A stretch of 64,000 nucleotides of DNA, from NCBI RefSeq assembly GCF_004099695.1, contig NZ_SCHL01000006.1, forward strand, positions 1-64,000, read 5' to 3'. Source of the DNA: Methanosarcina sp. MSH10X1. Lineage in GTDB: Archaea > Halobacteriota > Methanosarcinia > Methanosarcinales > Methanosarcinaceae. Under the pieces are notes generated by a model. The model was not told where the DNA came from and made no database searches. It saw nothing but the letters and a program-made list of their open reading frames with translations. Positions 29,992 through 37,684 of this stretch are shown here, piece by piece. The position numbers and the translations under genes are program-made. Positions within the stretch are counted from its first letter, which is position 1. Each line of letters begins with the position of its first letter.

Positions 29992-31449
29992 ATGGATAAT
30001 GGAAATAAAATTTCGGGGAGAGGGGAGAAAGATCAGGATTATGATGTAATAATCATAGGGGCAGGGCCTGCCGGAATGTTTGCAGCTTACGAGCTTGCGG
30101 AATTCGAGCCTTTGAGAATTCTTATTGTGGATATGGGCAGGGACATAGATGAACGCTTTTGCCCAATGAAAACCCAGACCTACTGTATGCACTGCACGCC
30201 CTGCGATATTATGTGCGGTGTAGGGGGTTGCGGGACTTTTTCAGACGGGACCTTAAACCTGCGGCCTGATGTAGGAGGAGACCTGGCAGCCCTTACAGGA
30301 GACCAGACCGAAGCCTGGCAGCTTGTAGATCGAGTGGATAAGGTTTTTTTGGAGTTTGGGGCACCGCAGGGAGCTCTGATGACCGAAGGCCCGGAAATTG
30401 AGGAACTAAAACGCAGGGCTGCCTCGGTGGGAGCCCGTTTTATCGAGATAAAGCAGCGGCATATCGGTTCGGATAATGCCCCTGCAGTAATAGCGCGCTT
30501 CAAACAGAACCTTGTTAACAGAGGAGTGGACTTCCTGCTTGAAACCGAGGTAAAGGACCTGCTGATCGAGAATGGAGCCTGCAAAGGGATTATACTTTCC
30601 GACGGACAGGAAATGCGGGCAAGCTACGTGCTCTTATCACCCGGAAGGCGGGGCTGCAACTGGGTCTCAGACATGATTGACAAACACGGAATTGAAGCCC
30701 GGTACGGCGGGATCGATATCGGGGTGAGGGTAGAAGTCCCTGCAATCGTTATGGACCCTGTAACGAGGATTAACCGCGACCCGAAATTCCACATCCAGAG
30801 CCGCCGTTATGATGATTTTGTCAGGACATTCTGCACAAATATGCGTGGGTTTGTCGTAAAAGAGGAATATGATGGTTTTATCGCCACCAACGGGCATTCC
30901 CTGGCAAATACGGAGTCAGATAACACCAATTTCGCCTTCCTTGTCCGGATAGAGCTTACCGAACCCATTGAAAATACCACAAAATATGCCCGTTCGATCG
31001 CAAAACTCGCAACCACTATCGGGGGGGGAAAACCGGTCCTCCAGCGCATGGGCGACCTTAGAAGAGGCAGGCGCACAACAAAAGAACGCCTTGCAAAAAA
31101 CCTTGTTGTAAATACGCTCAAGGATGTAACCCCCGGAGATATCTCAATGGCTCTTCCGCACAGGATAGTCATGGACATAATCGAAGGCCTTGAAACCTTA
31201 AATGAGATCATTCCGGGCGTCACCTCGGACTCGACCCTGCTCTATGCCCCTGAAGTCAAGTTTTATGCAATGCACCTGAATGTCGACAGGCAGATGGAAA
31301 CCAGCATCAAGAACCTCTTTGCAGCCGGGGACGGCGCCGGGCTTTCAAGGGACATAGTCAATGCGGCTGCTACGGGAATTCTGGCAGCCGAAGGAATAAT
31401 GAAAATGGTCAAAGGAGAGGGAAGAACAGAAAAAGGGTCAAAAGGATGA
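29992..31449 (+). CDS. FAD-dependent oxidoreductase, COG2509 family
   Basis: A flavoprotein of about 485 residues with a dinucleotide-binding start, DVIIIGAGPAGMFAAYELAE, and a C-terminal second FAD contact, NLFAAGDGAGLSRDIVNAAATG. COG2509 proteins are uncharacterised dehydrogenases related to fumarate-reductase-like and thiazole-type flavoproteins. A cysteine-rich stretch, CMHCTPCDIMCGVGGCG (about 62-78), is a feature of the family and could bind metal or a cluster. I prefer ATG 29992, because GGGTG lies seven bases upstream, over GTG 29983. The coding end carries a short AT/GA-rich repeat (GGAAAAAGGGTCAAAA) that continues past the stop. Confidence 0.85.
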   Translation: MDNGNKISGRGEKDQDYDVIIIGAGPAGMFAAYELAEFEPLRILIVDMGRDIDERFCPMKTQTYCMHCTPCDIMCGVGGCGTFSDGTLNLRPDVGGDLAALTGDQTEAWQLVDRVDKVFLEFGAPQGALMTEGPEIEELKRRAASVGARFIEIKQRHIGSDNAPAVIARFKQNLVNRGVDFLLETEVKDLLIENGACKGIILSDGQEMRASYVLLSPGRRGCNWVSDMIDKHGIEARYGGIDIGVRVEVPAIVMDPVTRINRDPKFHIQSRRYDDFVRTFCTNMRGFVVKEEYDGFIATNGHSLANTESDNTNFAFLVRIELTEPIENTTKYARSIAKLATTIGGGKPVLQRMGDLRRGRRTTKERLAKNLVVNTLKDVTPGDISMALPHRIVMDIIEGLETLNEIIPGVTSDSTLLYAPEVKFYAMHLNVDRQMETSIKNLFAAGDGAGLSRDIVNAAATGILAAEGIMKMVKGEGRTEKGSKG

Positions 31450-31885
31450 ACAAAAACGGAAAAAGGGTCAAAACGGAAACAAAAACAAAAATGGTCAAGA
31501 GATAATCAAAAACGGAAAAAATAGAGAAAAGTGGAGAGAGAATTTTTAATGGAAGATTGCGTTCCCACCTTAATCCTGGATTTGCTGAAAGACATTTAAA
31601 ATGCCCAGTTTCTTAGTCTGAAAAGAGGTTTGGAATAGAATTCAGGAATGAATTGGTTTTCAATCCTATTTTGCTTGTATGCCGCAGATCTTTGTGGAGT
31701 AGATGCTGTTTGTGGAGTTATGTTTCAATAGATGGGAACGCAGGTTATACAATACACTCATTGTATTTAATATTTTTAAGATATAATGTTACTTTATTGG
31801 TATAATTGTTAGTGAACGTAACAAGTTTTAGTTCATTGGTTTAACGGTTATACTACCGGTATAATGGGATTTATGGGCTGGTCAA

Positions 31886-32146
31886 ATGAAAGGGATCGTT
31901 GAAAATCTTGAATCGGCGCTGGAGCAGTTCAGCGGCATCTATCAGGAGCTGGAAAGAGAGGTGTAAATACCCCTCCAGCTCATGAGTTTGTGTAATGAAC
32001 TCGAATCAAAACTCAGAAAAGAGCGGGAAGATAGTCAGAAACTTATGGAAGCGGTTGTTAAGGGTTTGTTAGAAGGTGCAGTTGCCGAAAAAACAGAATT
32101 GGAGAAGCCGATTCCATTGCAGGCGGCGGTTGTTAAAATGAAATAA
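31886..32146 (+). pseudogene. Remnant of a type I restriction specificity subunit (HsdS C-terminus)
   Basis: One reading frame runs from ATG 31886 to TAA 32144-32146, interrupted by TAA at 31964-31966. After the stop it reads LMSLCNELESKLRKERED, then SQKLMEAVVKGLLEG. This closely matches the C-terminal helix of HsdS proteins (LMALCDELE...SEKLMEAAV pattern). The part before the stop (MKGIVENLESALEQF, 26 codons) could be the adjoining linker or an unrelated short peptide. No target-recognition domain, hsdM or hsdR is nearby, so this is a decayed piece of a lost restriction system. A TATA-like run precedes it. Confidence 0.6.
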
Positions 32147-32446
32147 ACTAACTTTTCTTTCAATTTTCAGCCAAATATCAAGAGCTGAGTCAAAGAGCTG
32201 CCGTCTAAAAATAAAAGTACTGTAGTAAAAGACCCCAAGAGCTCTATTCGCCGTCTATAACCTGTTTTTCACCGAGCGCAAGCTCGGGCCAGTCTGAAAT
32301 GAATAAAAGCAAAATAGAGGATTTTTGGTAAAAAGCTCAGTAAATACTCCTTCTTTTAGTAGGATAAATAACCAGTCTTTTTCTTTGTTTTCTATTATGG
32401 TAAAGCCACATGTCCAAAAACATAAAGCTACGATTCTTTACCAAAA

Positions 32447-32503
32447 TTAGCCCTCTTGAGCGAAGCGAAAAGGGCACCGTCCTCCCGAGACGGGACTCGG
32501 GCC
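32447..32503 (+). repeat. Dispersed palindromic element (copy E2, unexpanded)
   Basis: It has the same opening as copy E1 (TTAGCCCTCTTGAGCGAAGC, with GCCCTCTT facing AAAAGGGC), followed by CCCGAGACGGGACTCGGG, a second hairpin with CCCGAG/CTCGGG arms. Here the second hairpin is present once, so this copy looks like the ancestral form. Confidence 0.8.
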
Positions 32504-32644
32504 GCACTGCGTGCGTACAAGCTCCGTTTAAGATGCTTAATGACGTTGCTCCGGCTCAAACAAATTCCTGATCTATAGAAACTACCGCCCAAAAAATAAA
32601 AATAAAATTATTAATCTGCGCCAAAAATAACTGTCAATCTAAAA

Positions 32645-32654
32645 TTTTATATAC
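32645..32654 (+). promoter_or_regulatory. TATA element of tRNA-Cys
   Basis: TTTTATATAC lies 30-39 bp upstream of the mature tRNA 5' end, the usual distance for archaeal tRNA promoters. An imperfect palindrome (CTGTAT/ATACAG, 32663-32680) follows, between the TATA element and the tRNA. Confidence 0.6.
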
Positions 32655-32683
32655 CTCATACACTGTATTAGAATATACAGACT

Positions 32684-32754
32684 GCCAAGGTGGCGGAGCG
32701 GTCACGCAATCGCCAGCAGAGCGATTCAGTCCTGGTTCAAATCCGGACCTTGGC
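32684..32754 (+). tRNA. tRNA-Cys (GCA), atypical: A33 and irregular T stem
   Basis: The 71-nt cloverleaf has acceptor GCCAAGG/CCTTGGC, D stem GCG/CGC, anticodon stem ATCGC/GCGAT and T loop TTCAAAT. The anticodon loop CAGCAGA gives anticodon GCA with G37. The base after the acceptor is T, the U73 expected for tRNA-Cys; CCA is not encoded. Two oddities: position 33 is A instead of the near-universal U, and the T stem pairs only as TCC(T)GG/CCGGA, with a bulged T (or a C-A mismatch plus a G-U). It may still be used, but could be a decaying copy. A second, regular tRNA-Cys lies at 51655-51725. Confidence 0.85.
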
Positions 32755-32841
32755 TTCTTATAATTTTTAAGAAATTCACCTTCCTTCAGAGTAACCTTTA
32801 ATTTTTTACTTTTTCAGTTTATTGTACAACTGTTTTATCTT

Positions 32842-32975
32842 TTAGTCCTCTTGAGTGAGCGAAGCGAGCGAAAAGGACCTCGTGCTCCCGAAGCGAAACT
32901 CGGGAAGCGAAACTCGGGAAGCGAAACTCGGGAAGCGAAACTCGGGAAGCGAAACTCGGGAAGCGAAACTCGGGT
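32842..32975 (+). repeat. Dispersed palindromic element with 14-bp expansion (copy E3)
   Basis: It opens TTAGTCCTCTTGAGTGAGCG and has compensating AAAAGGAC in the facing arm. It then reads CTCCCGAAGCGAAACTCGGG, with the CGGGAAGCGAAACT unit repeated six times at 14-bp period (32887-32970). It lies about 85 bp upstream of the zinc-ribbon gene. Confidence 0.85.
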
Positions 32976-33058
32976 AGAAAAACATTTATTATGCCCTGAG
33001 ATATATAAAAAGTAGTAATAAATAACAGTTAATCCAACAAGAACAGGCCGCTGATCTA

Positions 33059-33796
33059 TTGGCAAAAGATAAACGCATAAAGTTTCCATCAGGCTCGTAT
33101 CAGGCTGTTTATGATGGCATCAGTTACAGAATAGATCCTGAAAACGACATCGTGGAGATGAGCCAGAGGCTAAATCCCAGATATAGTCCTGAGAGCAGGG
33201 AGGAAGCCGTTAGTCTGGCAAATAAGCTTGGACCGGAAAGGATTCGAAAGAGAGCCAGGCTATTCTCAAAACTCCTCATTCTTTCAATCTTATTATTCCT
33301 GTTTTTGATGGCTTTCCCTGTACTTTTCTCTGCACAATTCGAAGGTTTTCTATCATGGGGGAAGTTTTTAACAATTGTGTCAGAAGTCGTTTTCCTTTAT
33401 ATGTTTGGTTATTACAGAGGCGTAGTGAGCTATTTTACGGATTCATACTGTGAGAAATGCGGGAAGCATTTCGTTTTTGAGGAATATCAGGCTCCCCTCG
33501 TAAAAGAAGAGAGCAAAATCGATGCTTACACAAAAACCTTAACACAGTACTGGCATTGCAAAAACTGTGGTCATAAAGACATAAAAATAGAATTTCAACC
33601 TGTAGATCACCATCGTGAGAAAAAACAGGACAATTTGAAAGACACCTGCGAAGAATGCGGGAAAGAGCATTCAATAGAAGAATACAGGAACATTGACGTC
33701 ATTAATCGCGCTCTCAGAAAGAAGATCAGGTATTTCAAATGCCGAAACTGCGGTTACCATGAGATCAGACTAAACAAAAGCTTTAAAATCGTTTAA
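33059..33796 (+). CDS. Membrane protein with two zinc ribbons, unknown function
   Basis: I do not recognise the family. The 245-residue protein has a soluble N-terminal part (about 1-75) and two adjacent hydrophobic segments (LLILSILLFLFLMAFPVLF, about 71-89, and a second near 103-122). Its cytoplasmic C-terminal half carries CEKCGK...HCKNCGH (about 132-185) and CEECGK...CRNCGY (about 199-237), two four-cysteine zinc ribbons. The start is TTG at 33059 without a strong ribosome site; no ATG lies near it in frame, so it is uncertain. It directly follows repeat copy E3 and tRNA-Cys. Confidence 0.7.
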   Translation: MAKDKRIKFPSGSYQAVYDGISYRIDPENDIVEMSQRLNPRYSPESREEAVSLANKLGPERIRKRARLFSKLLILSILLFLFLMAFPVLFSAQFEGFLSWGKFLTIVSEVVFLYMFGYYRGVVSYFTDSYCEKCGKHFVFEEYQAPLVKEESKIDAYTKTLTQYWHCKNCGHKDIKIEFQPVDHHREKKQDNLKDTCEECGKEHSIEEYRNIDVINRALRKKIRYFKCRNCGYHEIRLNKSFKIV

Positions 33797-33937
33797 TTTC
33801 GAGCTCTTTAAAGCCCGTTCAGTGCTTTGGGACAGTAACAGAAAAACAATACGTCGTTCTAAAAGTTATTATCGGCAAGGGCTGCTGCAAAAAAATAAAA
33901 CGCGAGCCGCAAAGCCCCTGCCTGAGGCTGTCTGATT

Positions 33938-35566
33938 TCAAGCCTGCTTCAGAAGAACTTTCATATCCTCTTCGACGGTTGTACTGGGCCTGAGATTGAA
34001 GTTTTCAACCAGCACTTTAACCACATTAGGTGAAAGGAAAGCCGGAAGTGTCGGACCGAGGGTAATATTCTTTACGCCGAGACTCAGAAGGGCGAGCAGA
34101 ACAAGCACGGCTTTTTGCTCATACCAGGCTATATTATAAGAGATAGGCAGGTCGTTTATGTCCTTAACCCCGAAAGCCTCCGCAAGCTTCTGGGCAATTA
34201 CCACAAGCGAGTAAGAGTCGTTGCACTGCCCGGCATCGATTACTCTCGGAATTCCTCCGATATCGCCAAGATCAAGTTTATTATAGCGGTACTTGGCGCA
34301 ACCTGCAGTAAGAATGACGGTATCTTCAGGCAGGGCTTTTGCGAAATCCGTATAATAAGCTCTTTCCTTATGCCTGCCGTCGCAGCCTGCCATAACCATG
34401 AACCTGCTTATTTTCCCGGCTTTTACGGCATCAACAATTTTATCCGCAACCGAGAGAGCTGCCTCATGTGCAAAGCCTGCGGTTATAGTCCCGCTTTCGA
34501 TGGGTTCGGGAGGCTTGCTCATTCTTGCTTGCTCTATGAGAGGGGCAAAATCCTTCGTGCCGTCATCTTTTTCGTAGATGTGGGTAAGTCCTTCAAACCC
34601 AACAATGCCTGTGGTATAAATCCGGTTTTTATACGACTCCCTTGGAGGAATTATGCAGTTTGTAGTCATGAGGATAGGACCATTAAATTTCTCGAATTCC
34701 TCATTCTGTTTCCACCAGGCATTCCCGTAATTGCCTGCGAAGTTATCACATTTTTTGAAGGCAGGATAGGTGTTTGCGGGCAGCATCTCCCCATGCGTAT
34801 AAACGTCAATTCCCGTGCCCTTGGTCTGCTCAAGAAGCTGTTCCAGATCCTGCAGATCGTGCCCACTGATCAGGATTCCGGGCCTATCCCTTACCCCGAT
34901 GTTAATATCAGTCGGTTCGGGGTTTCCGTAGGTTTCGGTATTTGCTTTATCGAGAAGGGCGAGCACGGATACGCCTTTTTGCCCGCATTCGAGTACCAGG
35001 CCGAGCAGAGCTTCCAGACCCAGGCTGTCGTCAGTGGTAGAAACCAGCCCTTTTTCTATAAATTTATAGATTCCCTCATCCCTGTATCCGAGGATGTAGG
35101 CATGGTGAGCATAAGCTGCCATTCCTTTCAAGCCGTAGGTAAGAAGTTCCCGGAGAGACCTGATATCCTCGTCCTGAGTGGAATGAACCGCAACGTCAAG
35201 ACTTTCTATATTTTCCGGAGTAACTGTAGCCACGGCAGGCAGGTCCTTTTCAGCAGCGAGACTTTCGGCTGGCAGTTTTTCCTTGATCTCGTCTCTAAGC
35301 TTAAAGCCTTTGTTTAGAAGAGACTCAATTTCCTGCCTGTCAAAATTGGTATTTGTAAGGGTTGCAAAGAAGCTGTCAAGTACAAACCTGTCGGTTGCTT
35401 CTTCATTAAGGCCTGCAGCCCTTGCTTTCAGGTTATAGAATGAAATACTCTTGAGTACATAGAGCAGCCTGTCCTGAAGGTCCGCAACTTCCCCTTTCTT
35501 GCCGCAAACCCCATTTTTCGTACAGCCTTTTACATTAAGCGCTTCCTGGCATTGGTTACAGAACAT
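33938..35566 (-). CDS. hcp: Hybrid cluster protein (hydroxylamine reductase)
   Basis: Hcp carries a cubane [4Fe-4S] cluster and a hybrid Fe-S-O cluster. It reduces hydroxylamine in vitro and nitric oxide to nitrous oxide in bacteria, protecting against nitrosative stress. The N-terminal cluster motif is C3-x2-C6-x8-C15-x5-C21. Later hybrid-cluster ligand motifs are visible: [24 protein letters not shown] and [10 protein letters not shown]. The 542-residue length is normal. It is monocistronic, and AT-rich direct repeats lie upstream (35647-35719). It is expected in the cytoplasm of strict anaerobes. Confidence 0.95.
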   Translation of the reverse strand: MFCNQCQEALNVKGCTKNGVCGKKGEVADLQDRLLYVLKSISFYNLKARAAGLNEEATDRFVLDSFFATLTNTNFDRQEIESLLNKGFKLRDEIKEKLPAESLAAEKDLPAVATVTPENIESLDVAVHSTQDEDIRSLRELLTYGLKGMAAYAHHAYILGYRDEGIYKFIEKGLVSTTDDSLGLEALLGLVLECGQKGVSVLALLDKANTETYGNPEPTDINIGVRDRPGILISGHDLQDLEQLLEQTKGTGIDVYTHGEMLPANTYPAFKKCDNFAGNYGNAWWKQNEEFEKFNGPILMTTNCIIPPRESYKNRIYTTGIVGFEGLTHIYEKDDGTKDFAPLIEQARMSKPPEPIESGTITAGFAHEAALSVADKIVDAVKAGKISRFMVMAGCDGRHKERAYYTDFAKALPEDTVILTAGCAKYRYNKLDLGDIGGIPRVIDAGQCNDSYSLVVIAQKLAEAFGVKDINDLPISYNIAWYEQKAVLVLLALLSLGVKNITLGPTLPAFLSPNVVKVLVENFNLRPSTTVEEDMKVLLKQA

Positions 35567-36024
35567 TTATACACCTCAGAACTGTTTATAACGAGATTCC
35601 TGCAATTTTTCCATAAGTTAAAACTGTTTTCAAACTTTTTAGATATCTAATATATAGTATCATTTTGATATCGATATATTTAGTATACCCTATATTAGAC
35701 AACACCAACTAATATATAGGAAACAGTTTCGAAGAGGGTACCGGAGAATACTGCTCCCATTTACGAAAACATTCACTGGTTGCTAATTTCAGAATAAGTA
35801 TCTTTATGTCAACCTATTGTAAACGGAAATCTTTATCTTTGAGTAAACGTTATTCTCCGATGTCAGTTTGCATATATTTAATGGTTAACAATAAAGAGAT
35901 TTACCCGCTATCTGTTAGAAAATAACATTAGTAATAATTCTCAATCAAATTAACTAATTAATTCAATATTGGGTTCAGCAGCAAATTTTCAGGACTAAGC
36001 TGTAAACAGTGAGGATTCAATTTC
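35567..36024. promoter_or_regulatory. Divergent hcp/PEP carboxylase promoter region with repeats
   Basis: CTAATATATAG occurs at 35647-35657 and 35709-35719 (direct repeat), with a partly inverted copy, CTATATTAG, at 35690-35698. These AT-rich words overlap possible TATA boxes for hcp. They may be binding sites for a redox or nitrosative-stress regulator, or simply promoter DNA. Nothing else is recognisable in the 458-bp gap. Confidence 0.35.
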
Positions 36025-37605
36025 ATGAGCAGAAAAATCGTTTTTCCAAAGGTAATGTGCACCCAGCACCCGGATTCGGCGTCGAAATATATCTCGACGC
36101 AGGAAGAACCGGCAGAAGCAATAGAGGCTGCAACGGTTTTCGGCTGTGACGAATATATGCCGGATTACGAGGGGAAAGCCACACCTTACCACCAGAACGT
36201 CCAGATCGTATCAAAATTCGTAGAAGAAACGGACCTTGTTCCCGGAAAAGATTTTTTCATCACTCCCAGGGCTCCGAGTGCAGTTCAGGAAAACCGGTTC
36301 AGGCAGCTCATGGTTATGATGTCGATTGCCGAGGCTAATTACAATGCCCTTGAATATTCGGATGTCCAGGCAATCAATGAGTTCGTGCATCCCATGACAG
36401 GCAGCGTCAGGGAAATTATTGAAGCCCAGCAGCATATGGTAGATGTGAGTGAACTTGCAAAAAAGGAATTCAGGTTCTCGATGGAAGTCCCGCGCATAAT
36501 TCCGCTTATCGAAGACGCTCCTGCGCTGCTGCATGCAAAGGAACTTGCCGAAAGCACGATCCAGGCCTAGAAAGAACGTTTTGGGGCAATTCCGGACAGG
36601 CTCAGGATATTTCTGGGCAAATCCGATTCTGCTCTCTCATTCGGGCATGTTGCGAGTACACTTTCCTGCAAATACGCAATAAACGAACTTTCCGAGCTGA
36701 ACCTCGAACTTGACACCAAAACCGGAATTATCTTCGGAGCAGGGACTCTGCCTTTCAGGGGACACCTTGACCTGAAAAACGCAGAGAATTTTTTCAGAGA
36801 ATACCGGGGAGTCGGAACCATTACTCTCCAGTCCGCGCTCAGGTACAGCCATGAAAAAGGGGACGCTGAAGCCCTGGTAAAGCTTGCAAAGGATAGGTTG
36901 CCGGAGACCCCTGAGCTCCTTTCCGCCGAAGAAAAAGAAGAGATCGTAAACTTCATCGGGATCTTCGGGGCGGAGTACAGCCGGACGCTCAGGCAACTGG
37001 CTCCGATGATAAAACGGGTAGCTGACCTTCTCCCCCAGCAGCGGGACCGTCTTATGCATAAAGGGACAGGAGGCTATTCAAGAAACGCTCCTGACATTTC
37101 GGGCCTGGTCAAACTCTGCCGTACCGATATCGGAAAGGATCTGGAGGACTGCATGCCTGCCGAAAACCTGAACCTGCCCAGGGCGATAAAGTTCACGGGC
37201 GCACTTTACTCCATTGGCCTGCCTCCGGAATTCATAGGTACAGGCCGCGCCCTTAAAGAAGCGAGGGAAAAACTTGGAGAAGCCGCCTGCGAAAATCTGC
37301 TCACCAAATACTTCCCTTCCCTTGCAGGTGACCTGAGTTTTGCATCCGGATACCTGGACCTCAATGTAGCTTCCCGTTTCCTGTCCGAAGCATGCCTGAA
37401 AGAAATCCGCAGAGATCTTGAGATCGTGCGTGAGACCTTTGACCTTGAAAACAGGCCCGAACCCTCGTACCGCATCCTGCTGGAGATGATGCAGCCTGAC
37501 CTCCTTCAGGCAGGAGGTGCAGGGACTTGCATGGATGAAGAAGTATCCCAGCTTGTATGTTCGACCCTCACCAAAATGGGAAAAATAAGAAAGGCGCTGG
37601 GTTAA
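36025..37605 (+). CDS. ppcA: Archaeal-type phosphoenolpyruvate carboxylase with in-frame TAG
   Basis: PpcA carboxylates PEP to oxaloacetate, feeding the partial TCA pathway and glutamate/aspartate synthesis in methanogens. The N-terminal half (36025-36567, 181 codons) starts MSRKIVFPKVMCTQHPDSASK. TAG follows at 36568-36570, and the same frame stays open for 344 codons to TAA at 37603-37605. The second half has family features (KSDSALSFGHVASTLSCKYA, ITLQSALRYSHEK, KGTGGYSRNAPD). The total of 526 residues is the normal family length, and no frameshift is needed. The TAG may be read as pyrrolysine, be a real nonsense mutation, or be a sequencing error. No other confident gene in the window contains or ends with TAG. 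Confidence 0.88.
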
Positions 37606-37684
37606 GTTATTCCACTCTACGGTCGTTTTCGGTCGGCTGGTACCTTTCCCCTAAACCGGAAAGAAAGAGGGGCTGAACTCCTGA

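Larger units (their letters stand above)
31450..32683. other. Intergenic region with gene remnant and repeats
   Basis: About 1.2 kb. It holds a degraded hsdS C-terminal fragment (31886-32146), a hairpin CCGAGC/GCTCGG (32272-32287), the dispersed element copy E2 (32447-32503), and the promoter of tRNA-Cys. There is no intact protein gene. Confidence 0.65.

Noticed and set aside
34115-35317. 400-codon open frame on the plus strand
   Set aside because: It lies entirely antisense to hcp, has no domain or ribosome site, and hcp is unmistakable.
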